This document shows, piece after piece, positions 15,949 through 23,695 of a stretch of DNA of 35,481 nt. The position numbers and the translations under genes are program-made. Source of the stretch: CAYLRY01 sp964386535. Its GTDB lineage: Bacteria > Chloroflexota > Dehalococcoidia > Dehalococcoidales > UBA3254. Location of the stretch: the NCBI GenBank assembly GCA_964386535.1, contig CAYLRY010000030.1:1-35481 (forward strand), given 5' to 3'. Every line of letters starts with the position of its first letter. Position 1 is the stretch's first letter. The notes beneath the pieces were generated by a model. The model saw only the letters and a list, made by a program, of their open reading frames with translations, searched no databases and was not told the DNA's origin.

Positions 15949-17649
15949 ATGAGTAAAAAACTGGGTATCCTATTAGCTGTGGTCCTATTAGCCAGCCTGG
16001 TGCTGGCGTCTTGCGGTACATCATCTACATCTACCACGCCTCCTGCGTCCACCATGCAATCTACAACAACCTCCATTACCAAAGCTCCGGTAGTTACTAC
16101 TTCCGCTGCTCCAGCAGGGACCACCGCACCGGCGATTTCGGCGCCGGCCACTGTTGCGCCGGTTACCTCCTCTAAACCTCCTGCTACTCCGGCAGGCCCC
16201 CAGCAATATGGTGGCATCCTGCGGCTGGTTACTATGGGAAGTCCGCTAATCCTGGGCGATCCCACTCTTGCGACCGATTCCAACTCAATTGGGGCTGAAG
16301 TTCCTTCGATCGAAACCCTGGTGAATACGGACAACTCCGGCCAGTTTCACGGTGTCCTGGCCACTGACTGGAAGATAGCGGCCGATGGCAAATCAATAAC
16401 ACTATTCCTCAGGAAGGGCGTCAAGTTCCATGATGGCACCGATTTCAATGCCCAGGCTGTCAAATGGAACATGGATAGATACTATCAAGCCTTTAAAAAC
16501 TCCTCCCCGACCAATCAGTGGAACGGGATAGAGGTTATAGATGATTATACCGTCAAACTTAATCTTAAGTCCTTCATGAATACAGTTATCAACGGCCTTG
16601 ACGGTAACGCCGGTATGATGATTTCACCTACCGCCTACCAGAAAAATGGGGCTGAATGGGTTAAAACCAATTCGTGCGGGACCGGTTCATATATGTTTAA
16701 AAGTTTTTCCCGGGATGTAAAAACCGAGTACACCCGGTTCAATGATTACTGGGGCGGCAAGCCCTACCTGGATGGCCTGCAATTGCTCCCCATCGCCGAC
16801 GCGACGACCGCTCAACTATTCTTCCAGTCCGGAGGCTGTGAAGTGGCCGGAATTTCTTCAGATATCATAGTTAACGATCTGGTGAAAAAGGGTTATTTAC
16901 TGGAGAGGCGTCCCGGCGCCATGCCGGTTCTGATCCCGGATAGCAAACATACCAGCTCTCCTTTTTCTAATCTCAAGGTGCGCCAGGCCATCATGTATGC
17001 CATCGACCGTCAGGGGATTTGCAACACCCTGGGATACGGCCTCTGGGAACCGGCATACCAGCCAGCGGCTGCTTATCAGTTCGGTCACATCGATAACGTT
17101 CCTTATACCTATGATGTGGCCAAAGCCAAACAACTGATGAAAGACGCGGGATATCCCAATGGCTTTAAGACCAGTATTATCTCGTCCAGCACCTTCAGCA
17201 AGGACGCTCTTATAGCGGTTCAAGCCCAGTTGGCTGCTATAGGCATTACTGTAGAGCTGAAAATGGTGGAGTTCGCTGCCTGGAATGACTATGTCAATAA
17301 AGGCTGGGATAACGCATTGCTTTACGGTCTTCAGGGCGCTACTTTTACCAACTACGTTTCCCACCTTACTCAGTATTTTTCATCCACCGCTGTCCGGTAT
17401 CCGGTCATGGCCAGGCCAGATGGTCTGGACGACCTGATTAACAAAGCTCTGGCTACACCGGACTATAATACTGAGAAAGATCTTTGCCAGCAGGCTGTCA
17501 AAATGATCGTAGACGATGCTACTGCTATCCCACTCTATATCCCGCCCGCGAGCTTTGTCTTACAAAAAAATGTGCATGACACCCACTTCGATAGCCTGGC
17601 CGGGGCCGGGTTCCGCTGGGGAATCACGACGGCCTGGTTAAGTAAGTAA
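15949..17649 (+). CDS. Solute-binding lipoprotein, family 5 (peptide/nickel type)
   Basis: Substrate-binding protein of the DppA/OppA/NikA family (SBP_bac_5), 566 residues. A signal peptide ends with the lipobox LASC (Cys21), then a Thr/Ser/Pro/Ala-rich linker to about residue 80 tethers the domain to the membrane. Family motifs include LATDWKIAADGKSITLFLRK (near 120-140), KFHDGTDFNAQAVKWNMDRY, GTGSYMFKSF, and KVRQAIMYAIDRQGICNTL. The ATG follows AAGGAG. No permease or ATPase genes lie nearby, so it is an orphan that either uses a distant DppBCDF-type transporter or has another role. The truncated IclR gene upstream and the shared promoter suggest that its ligand was once linked to that regulator. 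Confidence 0.93.
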   Translation: MSKKLGILLAVVLLASLVLASCGTSSTSTTPPASTMQSTTTSITKAPVVTTSAAPAGTTAPAISAPATVAPVTSSKPPATPAGPQQYGGILRLVTMGSPLILGDPTLATDSNSIGAEVPSIETLVNTDNSGQFHGVLATDWKIAADGKSITLFLRKGVKFHDGTDFNAQAVKWNMDRYYQAFKNSSPTNQWNGIEVIDDYTVKLNLKSFMNTVINGLDGNAGMMISPTAYQKNGAEWVKTNSCGTGSYMFKSFSRDVKTEYTRFNDYWGGKPYLDGLQLLPIADATTAQLFFQSGGCEVAGISSDIIVNDLVKKGYLLERRPGAMPVLIPDSKHTSSPFSNLKVRQAIMYAIDRQGICNTLGYGLWEPAYQPAAAYQFGHIDNVPYTYDVAKAKQLMKDAGYPNGFKTSIISSSTFSKDALIAVQAQLAAIGITVELKMVEFAAWNDYVNKGWDNALLYGLQGATFTNYVSHLTQYFSSTAVRYPVMARPDGLDDLINKALATPDYNTEKDLCQQAVKMIVDDATAIPLYIPPASFVLQKNVHDTHFDSLAGAGFRWGITTAWLSK

Positions 17650-17720
17650 AGCAGGGCTTGATGCCCGGATAGCGGTTTAGTTCTTGAAACGGCATTGTAT
17701 TGGCGTTTAAATGATATGTA

Positions 17721-17758
17721 CGGGAGGTTCCATCCCAGGCCTGGGATGGAACCTCCCG
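17721..17758. terminator. 38-bp perfect palindrome between convergent genes
   Basis: Two 19-bp arms meet with no spacer (CGGGAGGTTCCATCCCAGG at 17721-17739, then its exact complement). It forms a very stable hairpin or cruciform between the binding-protein gene (plus) and the carboxyltransferase gene (minus), whose stop is 7 nt away. There is no U-run on either side, so it may act as an mRNA 3'-end stabiliser or bidirectional transcription barrier. Confidence 0.7.
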
Positions 17759-17764
17759 GGGAGG

Positions 17765-19351
17765 CTAGGCCGGCATTATGCCGTGCTTTTTCTGCGGGCG
17801 GGTTTCAAACTTATTGGAATGGGCATCCAGGGCTGCCACCAGCTTGAGGCGGGTATCTGCGGGGTCAATAACGTCATCCACATGCAGATGGGCGGCTGCC
17901 AGGTAAGGATTGGCAAACTGCTTGCGGAACTGGTCCATCTTTTCCTGAAGTAGTCTGGCAGGATCTGCCGCCTTTTCCAGTTCACGGCGGTAGATAACGG
18001 GAGCGGCGCCTTCCGGCCCCATCACTGCCAGTTCGCCGCCAGGCCAGCTCATAACCAGATCAGCGCCCAAACCGCGGCTGCACATACCGATATATGCGCC
18101 GCCGTAAGCCTTACGCAAGACGACCGTCAGTTTGGGCACAGTAGCTTCGGCATAGGCGAAGAGCATCTTGGCGCCATGGCGGATGATGCCGCCCCACTCC
18201 TGGTCAGTGCCGGGCAAATAGCCGGGGACATCCACAAAGGTCACCAGCGGGATATTGAAGGCATCACAGAAGCGGATAAAGCGGGAGGCCTTATCGCTGG
18301 CGTCAATATCCAGGCAGCCGGCTTTAAACCAGGGCTGATTGGCAATAATGCCCACACTGTAGCCGTTCAAACGGGAAAAGCAGGTAATAATGTTGGTGGC
18401 CCATTCGGGGTAAAGCTCAAAGGTGTTGCTGGAACCATCCGCCTTTCTATCAAAGACTGCGGCAATCACCTTGCGCATATCATACGGTTTAGCAGGATTA
18501 GCCGGCACCAGGTCGAAAAGCGTCTCATCTTTACCGGTGGGCTGGTCGCCCCAGAGCACCCGGGCCGGTTTCTCCCGGCAGTTTTGCGGCAGGAAGGTCA
18601 GGAGTGTTTTGATATTTTCCAGGCATTCAGCCTCGCTATTTTCCACACGGCAACAAAACCCGGCTTTCTTTTGAGCAACCACAGCGCCGCCCAGTTCTTC
18701 GTCCGTCACCTCTTGTCCCAGCGCAGTCTTGACCACCCTGGGGCCGGTGATATAAGCATAGCTGGAACCCTTGACCATGAAAATAAAGTCCATCAATGCG
18801 GGAGAATAAACCGCACCTCCGGCGCAGGGCCCCATGATGGCGCAGATCTGGGGAATTACACCGGAATACAGGGTATTGCGGTAGAACATGGTGCCGAAAC
18901 CAGCCAGGGCGTCCACGCCGTCCTGTATGCGGGCGCCGCCTGAATCATTAATGCCGATGACCGGGCAGCCGGCCTTAAAGGCTTCATCCAGGCACAGGCC
19001 GATTTTATTGGCATGGGTCTCTGCCAGCGTTCCCCCCTGAGAGGTGAAGTCCTGTGCATAGACATAGACCGGACGGCCGTTGATGCGGCCAAAACCGGTA
19101 ACCACGCCGTCCGCCGGGACATCCTCCGGCGGGAAAACCCCGCGGCTGGCGCCGAACATCCAGATTTCCTGGAAAGTGCCTTTATCAATAAGAAGATCAA
19201 TGCGTTCGCGGGCTGTCAGCTTGTTTTTTTTGCGTTGTGTGGCGATGCGGTCCGGTCCGCCCATGGCCATTATTTTCTGACGCCGGGTTTCCAGGTCAGC
19301 CAGCATCAGTTCTTTTTTTAATCTTTCCTCGTCCACCTTTTTCTCCATCAC
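17765..19351 (-). CDS. Acyl-CoA carboxylase, carboxyltransferase subunit (PccB/MmdA type)
   Basis: Carboxyltransferase of biotin-dependent acyl-CoA carboxylases or methylmalonyl-CoA decarboxylase; it moves CO2 between biotin and a CoA ester. 528 residues, two crotonase-like halves. Motifs: KLTARERIDLLIDKGTF, DFTSQGGTLAETHANKI, GINDSGGARIQDGVDALAGF, GPCAGGAVYSPALMDF, then VDVPGYLPGTDQEWGGIIRHGAK, and VVLRKAYGGAYIGMCSRGLG, with oxyanion-hole glycine pairs in both halves. The region usually reading 'GGA..H...SGV' is VVAQKKAGFCC, so substrate may differ from propionyl-CoA. No biotin carboxylase, biotin carrier or decarboxylase subunit adjoins it. The start is GTG or the next codon ATG, with a poor ribosome site. 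Divergent promoters link it to the cupin pair. Confidence 0.92.
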   Translation of the reverse strand: MMEKKVDEERLKKELMLADLETRRQKIMAMGGPDRIATQRKKNKLTARERIDLLIDKGTFQEIWMFGASRGVFPPEDVPADGVVTGFGRINGRPVYVYAQDFTSQGGTLAETHANKIGLCLDEAFKAGCPVIGINDSGGARIQDGVDALAGFGTMFYRNTLYSGVIPQICAIMGPCAGGAVYSPALMDFIFMVKGSSYAYITGPRVVKTALGQEVTDEELGGAVVAQKKAGFCCRVENSEAECLENIKTLLTFLPQNCREKPARVLWGDQPTGKDETLFDLVPANPAKPYDMRKVIAAVFDRKADGSSNTFELYPEWATNIITCFSRLNGYSVGIIANQPWFKAGCLDIDASDKASRFIRFCDAFNIPLVTFVDVPGYLPGTDQEWGGIIRHGAKMLFAYAEATVPKLTVVLRKAYGGAYIGMCSRGLGADLVMSWPGGELAVMGPEGAAPVIYRRELEKAADPARLLQEKMDQFRKQFANPYLAAAHLHVDDVIDPADTRLKLVAALDAHSNKFETRPQKKHGIMPA

Positions 19352-19465
19352 TTTACATTAAGATGCCATTTTTTTTGCAGCAATTATAAGCATTGTACAA
19401 TAAACCAAGGGGATATTTACAGTTCCAGGTTTTCAAGCTGCTGCCCGCCTCCGGGGTGATCTTAT

Positions 19466-19494
19466 TTGACAATGGTATACAACATACATAAACT
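19466..19494 (+). promoter_or_regulatory. Promoter of the tandem cupin genes
   Basis: TTGACA (19466-19471), 17-bp spacer, TAAACT (19489-19494), with a start near 19501 and a 77-nt leader. The first 11 bases, TTGACAATGGT, are identical to the DegV promoter at 21510-21520. Confidence 0.7.
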
Positions 19495-19502
19495 ATTGCC
19501 AA
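19474..19502 (-). promoter_or_regulatory. Promoter of the carboxyltransferase gene, overlapping the cupin promoter
   Basis: Minus strand TTGGCA (19497-19502), 17-bp spacer, TATACC (19474-19479). Its core lies almost entirely within the plus-strand promoter, so RNA polymerase probably cannot occupy both at once. Confidence 0.6.
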
Positions 19503-19577
19503 AGTCAAAAGAATAATATCAAACCATTGCTGGTTGAACCATTAAATCACAATATAATACTGAAAGGAGATACTCAA

Positions 19578-20096
19578 ATGGCTTCGCATTACGGCAAATA
19601 CATTACTACGGAGTTGAAAAGGAATGTGGTCATGCCCGGCTATAAGGGCCCCCAGCAAATCCGGCAGGGCTATGTTGACGGCTTTCGCCTGGGGCTTGAG
19701 CATGTGATATGGATGGATAACGAGGTGCTCCCAGGTGCTTTTTACGGCGAATATACCTGGCAGTGGCCTCCCGGCATGAAAGACCAGCGCCAGATACAGC
19801 GGATGCCGGCGCCCGCACTGGTAACTCCGGAACTGGTTAAAAGCGGGAAAGTGCCCGGCATTGCCCCCCACTCCCACCCCTTCATAGAAATTTTCAGCTA
19901 CTTCGGCACCAACATGGAGGATCCATCCGACCTCTGCGGAGAGATTGAGTTCTGGTTGGAGGATGAGAAATTTGTTTTCACCAGGAGCTTCATGGTCTAT
20001 ATCCCGGCAGGCATGGAGCACTGCCCGCTGGTCATCCGCCGTATAGATGCCCCGATGTTTCACATGACGCTGGGTTCCGGTGATAAATACATATAG
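19578..20096 (+). CDS. Cupin-fold protein (first of tandem pair)
   Basis: 172-residue protein from the ATG that follows AAAGGAG; a longer frame from 19527 has no ribosome site. The C-terminal 90 residues look like a metal-binding cupin: APHSHPFIEIFSYFGTN (His-x-His and Glu ligands), then VYIPAGMEHCPLVIRR with the fourth His. It has no signal peptide. The first 80 residues contain MPGYKGPQQIRQGYVDGF and LGLEHVIWMDNEVLPGAFY, features I do not recognise from a named family. It is followed by a shorter paralogue 38 nt downstream. Divergent placement beside a carboxyltransferase suggests a metabolic enzyme or sensor acting on a small acid, which is only inferred. Confidence 0.72.
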   Translation: MASHYGKYITTELKRNVVMPGYKGPQQIRQGYVDGFRLGLEHVIWMDNEVLPGAFYGEYTWQWPPGMKDQRQIQRMPAPALVTPELVKSGKVPGIAPHSHPFIEIFSYFGTNMEDPSDLCGEIEFWLEDEKFVFTRSFMVYIPAGMEHCPLVIRRIDAPMFHMTLGSGDKYI

Positions 20097-20134
20097 AGAG
20101 CGGATTTGATCTTGATTATTAAGAAAAAGAGGTA

Positions 20135-20566
20135 ATGAAAGTGGGAAAAAATGTCATATACGGTATAGATAAAGCCAAAATCAATCCTCAATATCCATCT
20201 TTCCAGAGCCTGATTGACCCGGATATTGTCAAGCCGGTAATCACGGTGGATGATGAAGTTGTCCCAGGCGCTCGGTTATACGCGGATACAAAATGGATAT
20301 TGCCAGGCGCAGAAGGAGAGATCAAGCTATGCGACTCGCATACCCATCAATTTGGAGAGATGATCGGCTTTTACGGCTTTAACTACGATAATATTCAGGA
20401 TCTGTGTGCTGAGATCGAAATTATCATTGATAATGAAAAAAATATACTGGACAGGAGTTTCGCCGCTTATGTGCCGGCAGGAGTTCAGCACGGCCCCATC
20501 ATCGTCAGGAACGTCCGGCGTCCCATCTTCTGGGTCTCTTCCGGCCGGGCCCCCAGGTTCGCTTAG
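20135..20566 (+). CDS. Cupin-fold protein (second of tandem pair)
   Basis: 143 residues, paralogous to the upstream protein: DSHTHQFGEMIGFYGFN (His-x-His and Glu), DLCAEIEIIIDNEKNILDRS, FAAYVPAGVQHGPIIVRNV and FWVSSGR line up with the first gene's C-terminal domain. The block DLC(A/G)EIE and the RSF..Y(I/V)PAG..H segment are shared. The start is ATG with AGAGG close upstream; the GTG two codons on is a possible alternative. The two proteins may form a heteromeric bicupin-like assembly. Confidence 0.72.
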   Translation: MKVGKNVIYGIDKAKINPQYPSFQSLIDPDIVKPVITVDDEVVPGARLYADTKWILPGAEGEIKLCDSHTHQFGEMIGFYGFNYDNIQDLCAEIEIIIDNEKNILDRSFAAYVPAGVQHGPIIVRNVRRPIFWVSSGRAPRFA

Positions 20567-20596
20567 TTGTCTTTTCTTGGCTACAGGCTGCCGGAT

Positions 20597-21448
20597 TTAT
20601 GAAAAGAAAGCTATGGCGTTACAGGGGCCGGTGGTACCGCACATCACAGCAGAATAAGGTGTCAGATAGATTTCAACCGGATTGTATCTGGCTTTAACCA
20701 TTGAAACGAGCTGACGGCCGTCTTCAATATTATTGGTATAATGGACATTAACGTGCAGGGGCCTGCTCAGATCCGTGTTTTCGCCTATCATATCCACCAT
20801 TTTCTGGAAAGACTCCTCCTTGCTTCTGGCAGCCCCTATATCTTCCACCAGCCCGGTGCTGTGCAGCATGGCGATCATTGGTTTGACCTGAAGGAACACT
20901 TCAGCAGGGATGGTTTTGGGCGCTCTCCCAATTTTAATCAGGTATTTAGTGGTCTCCATGGCATTTACCCATTTAACCCGGGGGATCATATCATACATAA
21001 CCTGTTTGACTTCCGACAGGTTTTTACCGGCTCTGTAAGCACGCGCGCCTTCGAGAACGATGAATCCCTCAGCGCCGGTTCCGGTGCGGCTGTCGATGAT
21101 CTCAATGTTAAGCTCCGGATTTTCAACTTTTAACAGCTTCTGGGCCTGTACAGCCGCGGCATTGGTGGCACTCAAAGCTTTAGAGACCAGGGTACAGATA
21201 ATATTATCTGCTTTTTTGCCGGCTTCTTTAAAGGTTTTGATAAAATCACCGGGAAGGGCAGCATTGGTGGAGAAATTCTGCATGGAATCAAATTGCTTCC
21301 AGAAATCATCATTATTGATATCAATTCCATCCCGGTAGGACTTTCCATTGATAATAAGACAGGTAGGGACAATTTTTATTCCGAAATCGTCAATCAAGTG
21401 CGGCGGCAGGCAGGATATGGTATCCGTAACGAAAGCTATCTCAGACAT
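20597..21448 (-). CDS. DegV-family fatty-acid-binding protein
   Basis: Soluble DegV protein, a family that binds one fatty acid and, in Firmicutes, delivers it to fatty acid kinase (FakB role). 283 residues. FVTDTISCLPPHLIDDFGI is the family start, STNAALPGDF matches the TS-P--F loop, SKALSATNAAAVQA and IIDSRTGTGAEGF carry the lipid-binding serine/arginine sites, and YLIKIGRAPK the late motif. No FakA kinase is visible here. The ATG at 21448 is set by AAAGGAG 5 nt upstream and by a strong promoter just beyond; a longer frame from 21520 would begin inside the -35 box. It faces the cupin genes convergently, 30 bp apart. Confidence 0.92.
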   Translation of the reverse strand: MSEIAFVTDTISCLPPHLIDDFGIKIVPTCLIINGKSYRDGIDINNDDFWKQFDSMQNFSTNAALPGDFIKTFKEAGKKADNIICTLVSKALSATNAAAVQAQKLLKVENPELNIEIIDSRTGTGAEGFIVLEGARAYRAGKNLSEVKQVMYDMIPRVKWVNAMETTKYLIKIGRAPKTIPAEVFLQVKPMIAMLHSTGLVEDIGAARSKEESFQKMVDMIGENTDLSRPLHVNVHYTNNIEDGRQLVSMVKARYNPVEIYLTPYSAVMCGTTGPCNAIAFFS

Positions 21449-21491
21449 TTCTCTCCTTTTTTGGGAAAAAACCGGCTTAATCTGGTTTTTA

Positions 21492-21520
21492 AATATAGCA
21501 TCCGGTATAACCATTGTCAA
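21492..21520 (-). promoter_or_regulatory. Strong promoter of the DegV gene
   Basis: Minus strand TTGACA (21515-21520), 17-bp spacer, TATATT (21492-21497). The start is near 21485, leaving a 37-nt leader. The box begins TTGACAATGGTTATAC, nearly the same as the cupin promoter. Confidence 0.8.
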
Positions 21521-21608
21521 TTAGGGGGCGATCCCGGCTCTGAATCAGGATTTAATTTGACATAAAGACTCGAACTGGGGAAATGTATGTTAAGGCTATC
21601 CTGATGAG

Positions 21609-22334
21609 CTACGGCTGCTCCTGCCTCAGAATAAGATCATTGACAAATATCGCCACTTCCTGGAGGCGCTTAAGATCGTTATCAGTTATCCTGCCGGTAT
21701 GATTGAGGTATAAGGCCACCATATCAATCCAGGTGGGGCGTAAAAGCTTAGGTTTCAGGCGGAACTGGCCGGCTACTGCATGAGCGGCATGCAACCAGTA
21801 GTCCCAGGCCTCCTTATCTTCCGGGGCACCTTCAAAGCTTTCTTCTTTTCCATTTTCGCCAAATTGAAATCCTGCTGGTTTTTGGGCCTTATACATGGTA
21901 TATACCAGGTGGGAACCCACGAAATCCAGGCTCCTGCGCTCTTTTTTCCGGTAATAAGCATAGAGGTAGAGCAAATTCCTGGAAAGCCTTCTCCAGGCAT
22001 AGGCATAATAATCATCATTGTTTTTTTGAACCAGTCGCGGCTGCGCCCATTCTATAACCCTGTCGCGGTTAAGATTAATAATAATGGAGGGCAATTTGGC
22101 TTTCAGGTGTTCAGGCACCGGTTCCTGCGTGGCCACCACCAGAATCTCAGCAAAATTGAGCGGATGTTGATGGTTGATGTAGTCTGCGTAATCCCATTCT
22201 GCTTCTACTCTGACACGTTTTCCGGCATAGACGCCTCTGAAGTCCGCACCGCTGGTGAAGGGCCCATGCAATTGAGAAAAGCCCATTTGCCGGAAATTCG
22301 CCCTGATATATTTCTGAAGCCAGATTTCATACAT
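21609..22334 (-). CDS. Uncharacterised protein, possible PD-(D/E)XK nuclease-like N-terminus
   Basis: 241 residues, no signal peptide or membrane segment, rich in Tyr and Trp. The N-terminal 80 residues suggest a restriction-endonuclease-like core: SGADFRGVYAGKRVRVEAEW gives an Asp and then Glu-x-Glu after about 13 residues on adjacent strands, followed by AEILVVATQEPVPEHLKAK and IINLNRDRVIEWAQ. The middle (YYAYAWRRLSRNLLYLYAYY) and C-terminus look helical. The usual Lys of the PD-(D/E)XK motif is replaced, so activity is doubtful. I place the start at ATG 22334; the TTG two codons earlier is possible and neither has a strong ribosome site. Neighbours give no functional clue. Confidence 0.55.
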   Translation of the reverse strand: MYEIWLQKYIRANFRQMGFSQLHGPFTSGADFRGVYAGKRVRVEAEWDYADYINHQHPLNFAEILVVATQEPVPEHLKAKLPSIIINLNRDRVIEWAQPRLVQKNNDDYYAYAWRRLSRNLLYLYAYYRKKERRSLDFVGSHLVYTMYKAQKPAGFQFGENGKEESFEGAPEDKEAWDYWLHAAHAVAGQFRLKPKLLRPTWIDMVALYLNHTGRITDNDLKRLQEVAIFVNDLILRQEQP

Positions 22335-22508
22335 AATCAAAGCTGACCGTACTACAAAAAGGTATTATTTGAACGTTTATTCGGAAATTTAGCTTAGAAA
22401 ATTTGCTCAAAACACGGTTTTAAGACCTTTTTGCATTTGAGCTAAAGCTATTTTATCATAAAATCTGATTTATGAAGATGAAAGATTGAGTCAAGTTTTT
22501 TGGTAATG

Positions 22509-22517
22509 TGATATAAT
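22509..22517 (+). promoter_or_regulatory. Extended -10 promoter candidate before the M3 peptidase remnant
   Basis: TGATATAAT (22509-22517), an extended -10 with a perfect TATAAT and no good -35. It lies in an A/T-rich 250-bp gap, 75 nt before the remnant. Confidence 0.4.
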
Positions 22518-22591
22518 TTTAATCATTAAAAAGCCTAATTGTATATAATAAATTAAAGTATACTAGAGCGTTAAAAGCCGGGGCCAGCGCA

Positions 22592-23362
22592 ATGGAGATT
22601 ATTTTGTTGCTGATGACAGTCGCCGCCGGCTGCCAGGGTCCAACGGAGCGCAGGGAGCCGGTGATACCAGCCCTCTGGCACAGCGCGGCCGAGGCAAATG
22701 CCTCAATCGAGCAGCATCTGAAAACCTCCGAGGGTTTCCGGCAGCAGATTATCCAGGTCCAGGGCCAAAGGACTGTTGAAAATACCCTGGCACCTTATAA
22801 TTATTTTTTGATCGAAATAGAGAGCCTGACCAGCCCCAGTGAGCTGATGGCGAACGCTCATCCCTATGAGGCAGTCAGGAGGGCAGCCGATATAGCATAT
22901 AAGAAAAGCGCTGGATATTTTAATGACATTAATATGGCCCGCCGTTTATGCGAGGCCCTGAAGCAAGTACCCGCTGATGGATTGGATAGCGAGACCCAGC
23001 GTTTCTTAATACAGAGTCTTCTAAACTACTGCCGGGCCGGGGCCGGTAGATAAAAGGCTACCAGGCAAAAGCTGGCAGACGTTTATACTCAAATGTTAAG
23101 CCTGTTTCACCAGAATGCCGCTCTACTTGGCTATCCCAACTGGGCGGAATATCAGGTTGAAGACAAAATGGTGAAAAATACGCAAATGATCTCTGATTTC
23201 AAAGAAAGTACGACGGAAATAGCCTGGCTATGGTGGAATAGCGGCATCGCACGGATACTGGCCAGAAAAAAGGCAGACCAGCCGGAGGCGGTGGCAGTGA
23301 ATGTCTGGGATGACAGGTATTACACCCGGATAATACGCCAGCAGCAATACTTATTTTTATAA
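22592..23362 (+). pseudogene. M3-family oligopeptidase remnant with exported N-terminus
   Basis: Two pieces in the same reading frame match thimet-oligopeptidase-like M3 metallopeptidases. The first (22592-23053) carries a lipoprotein-like start (VAAGC), then the helical N-terminal region (TVENTLAPYNYFLIEIES, FLIQSLLNYCRAG). An in-frame TAA at 23051 follows. The second (from about 23054) resumes with KLADVYTQMLSLFHQNAALL, LGYPNWAEYQVEDKM and WDDRYYTRIIRQQQY, which in intact proteins lies about 130 residues further on, so an internal deletion is likely. The zinc-binding HEXGH region and everything after are missing. Nonfunctional. Confidence 0.78.
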
Positions 23363-23695
23363 GCGTAATGTGATGGATTATGGTTATGAATTATTAATCG
23401 ACTTGGGTTAGGTTATTTACATTGTAGAACGAGAAAGCGGGCTCCCTAAAGCCCAAAAGACTTTAGCCCGGATCGGGAGTTATCTATAGTACCTCTGGTC
23501 AAATATGTTTTGCCCACCTGCTTCGCCAATTTAAGATACCAATTCCAAATGATATCATTACAGCACATAGGCTAGGCAAGTACCGGCAACCAAGTTAGTA
23601 TGGGTACTTTACAGTTGTCAAACAATTTTGCTAACGCTGTCCGGTTTTGGCCTTCTCGTGCATTATAACTATTAGAGGGACCAAAGGAGCATTGG
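23363..23695. other. Intergenic stretch before the ECF sigma operon
   Basis: About 330 bp with no gene. It contains AAGTACC (23578-23584) and GGTACTT in inverted orientation about 18 nt apart, and CTAAAG/CTTTAG near 23447-23467; both are weak structures. GGCAACC inside the first repeat resembles an ECF -35 element, but no convincing -10 follows, so I do not call a promoter. Confidence 0.45.

Noticed and set aside
18176..18943. Long plus-strand frame of 255 codons
   Set aside because: It lies wholly antisense within the well-supported carboxyltransferase gene and has no family features; it is a coding shadow.
19542..20063. Minus-strand frame of 173 codons over the first cupin gene
   Set aside because: Antisense to a gene with a good ribosome site and cupin motifs; no family match.
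23363..23405. Short frame after the M3 peptidase remnant (YKRNVMDYGYELLIDLG)
   Set aside because: Considered as a continuation of the peptidase in another frame, but the residues do not fit the expected M3 segment.
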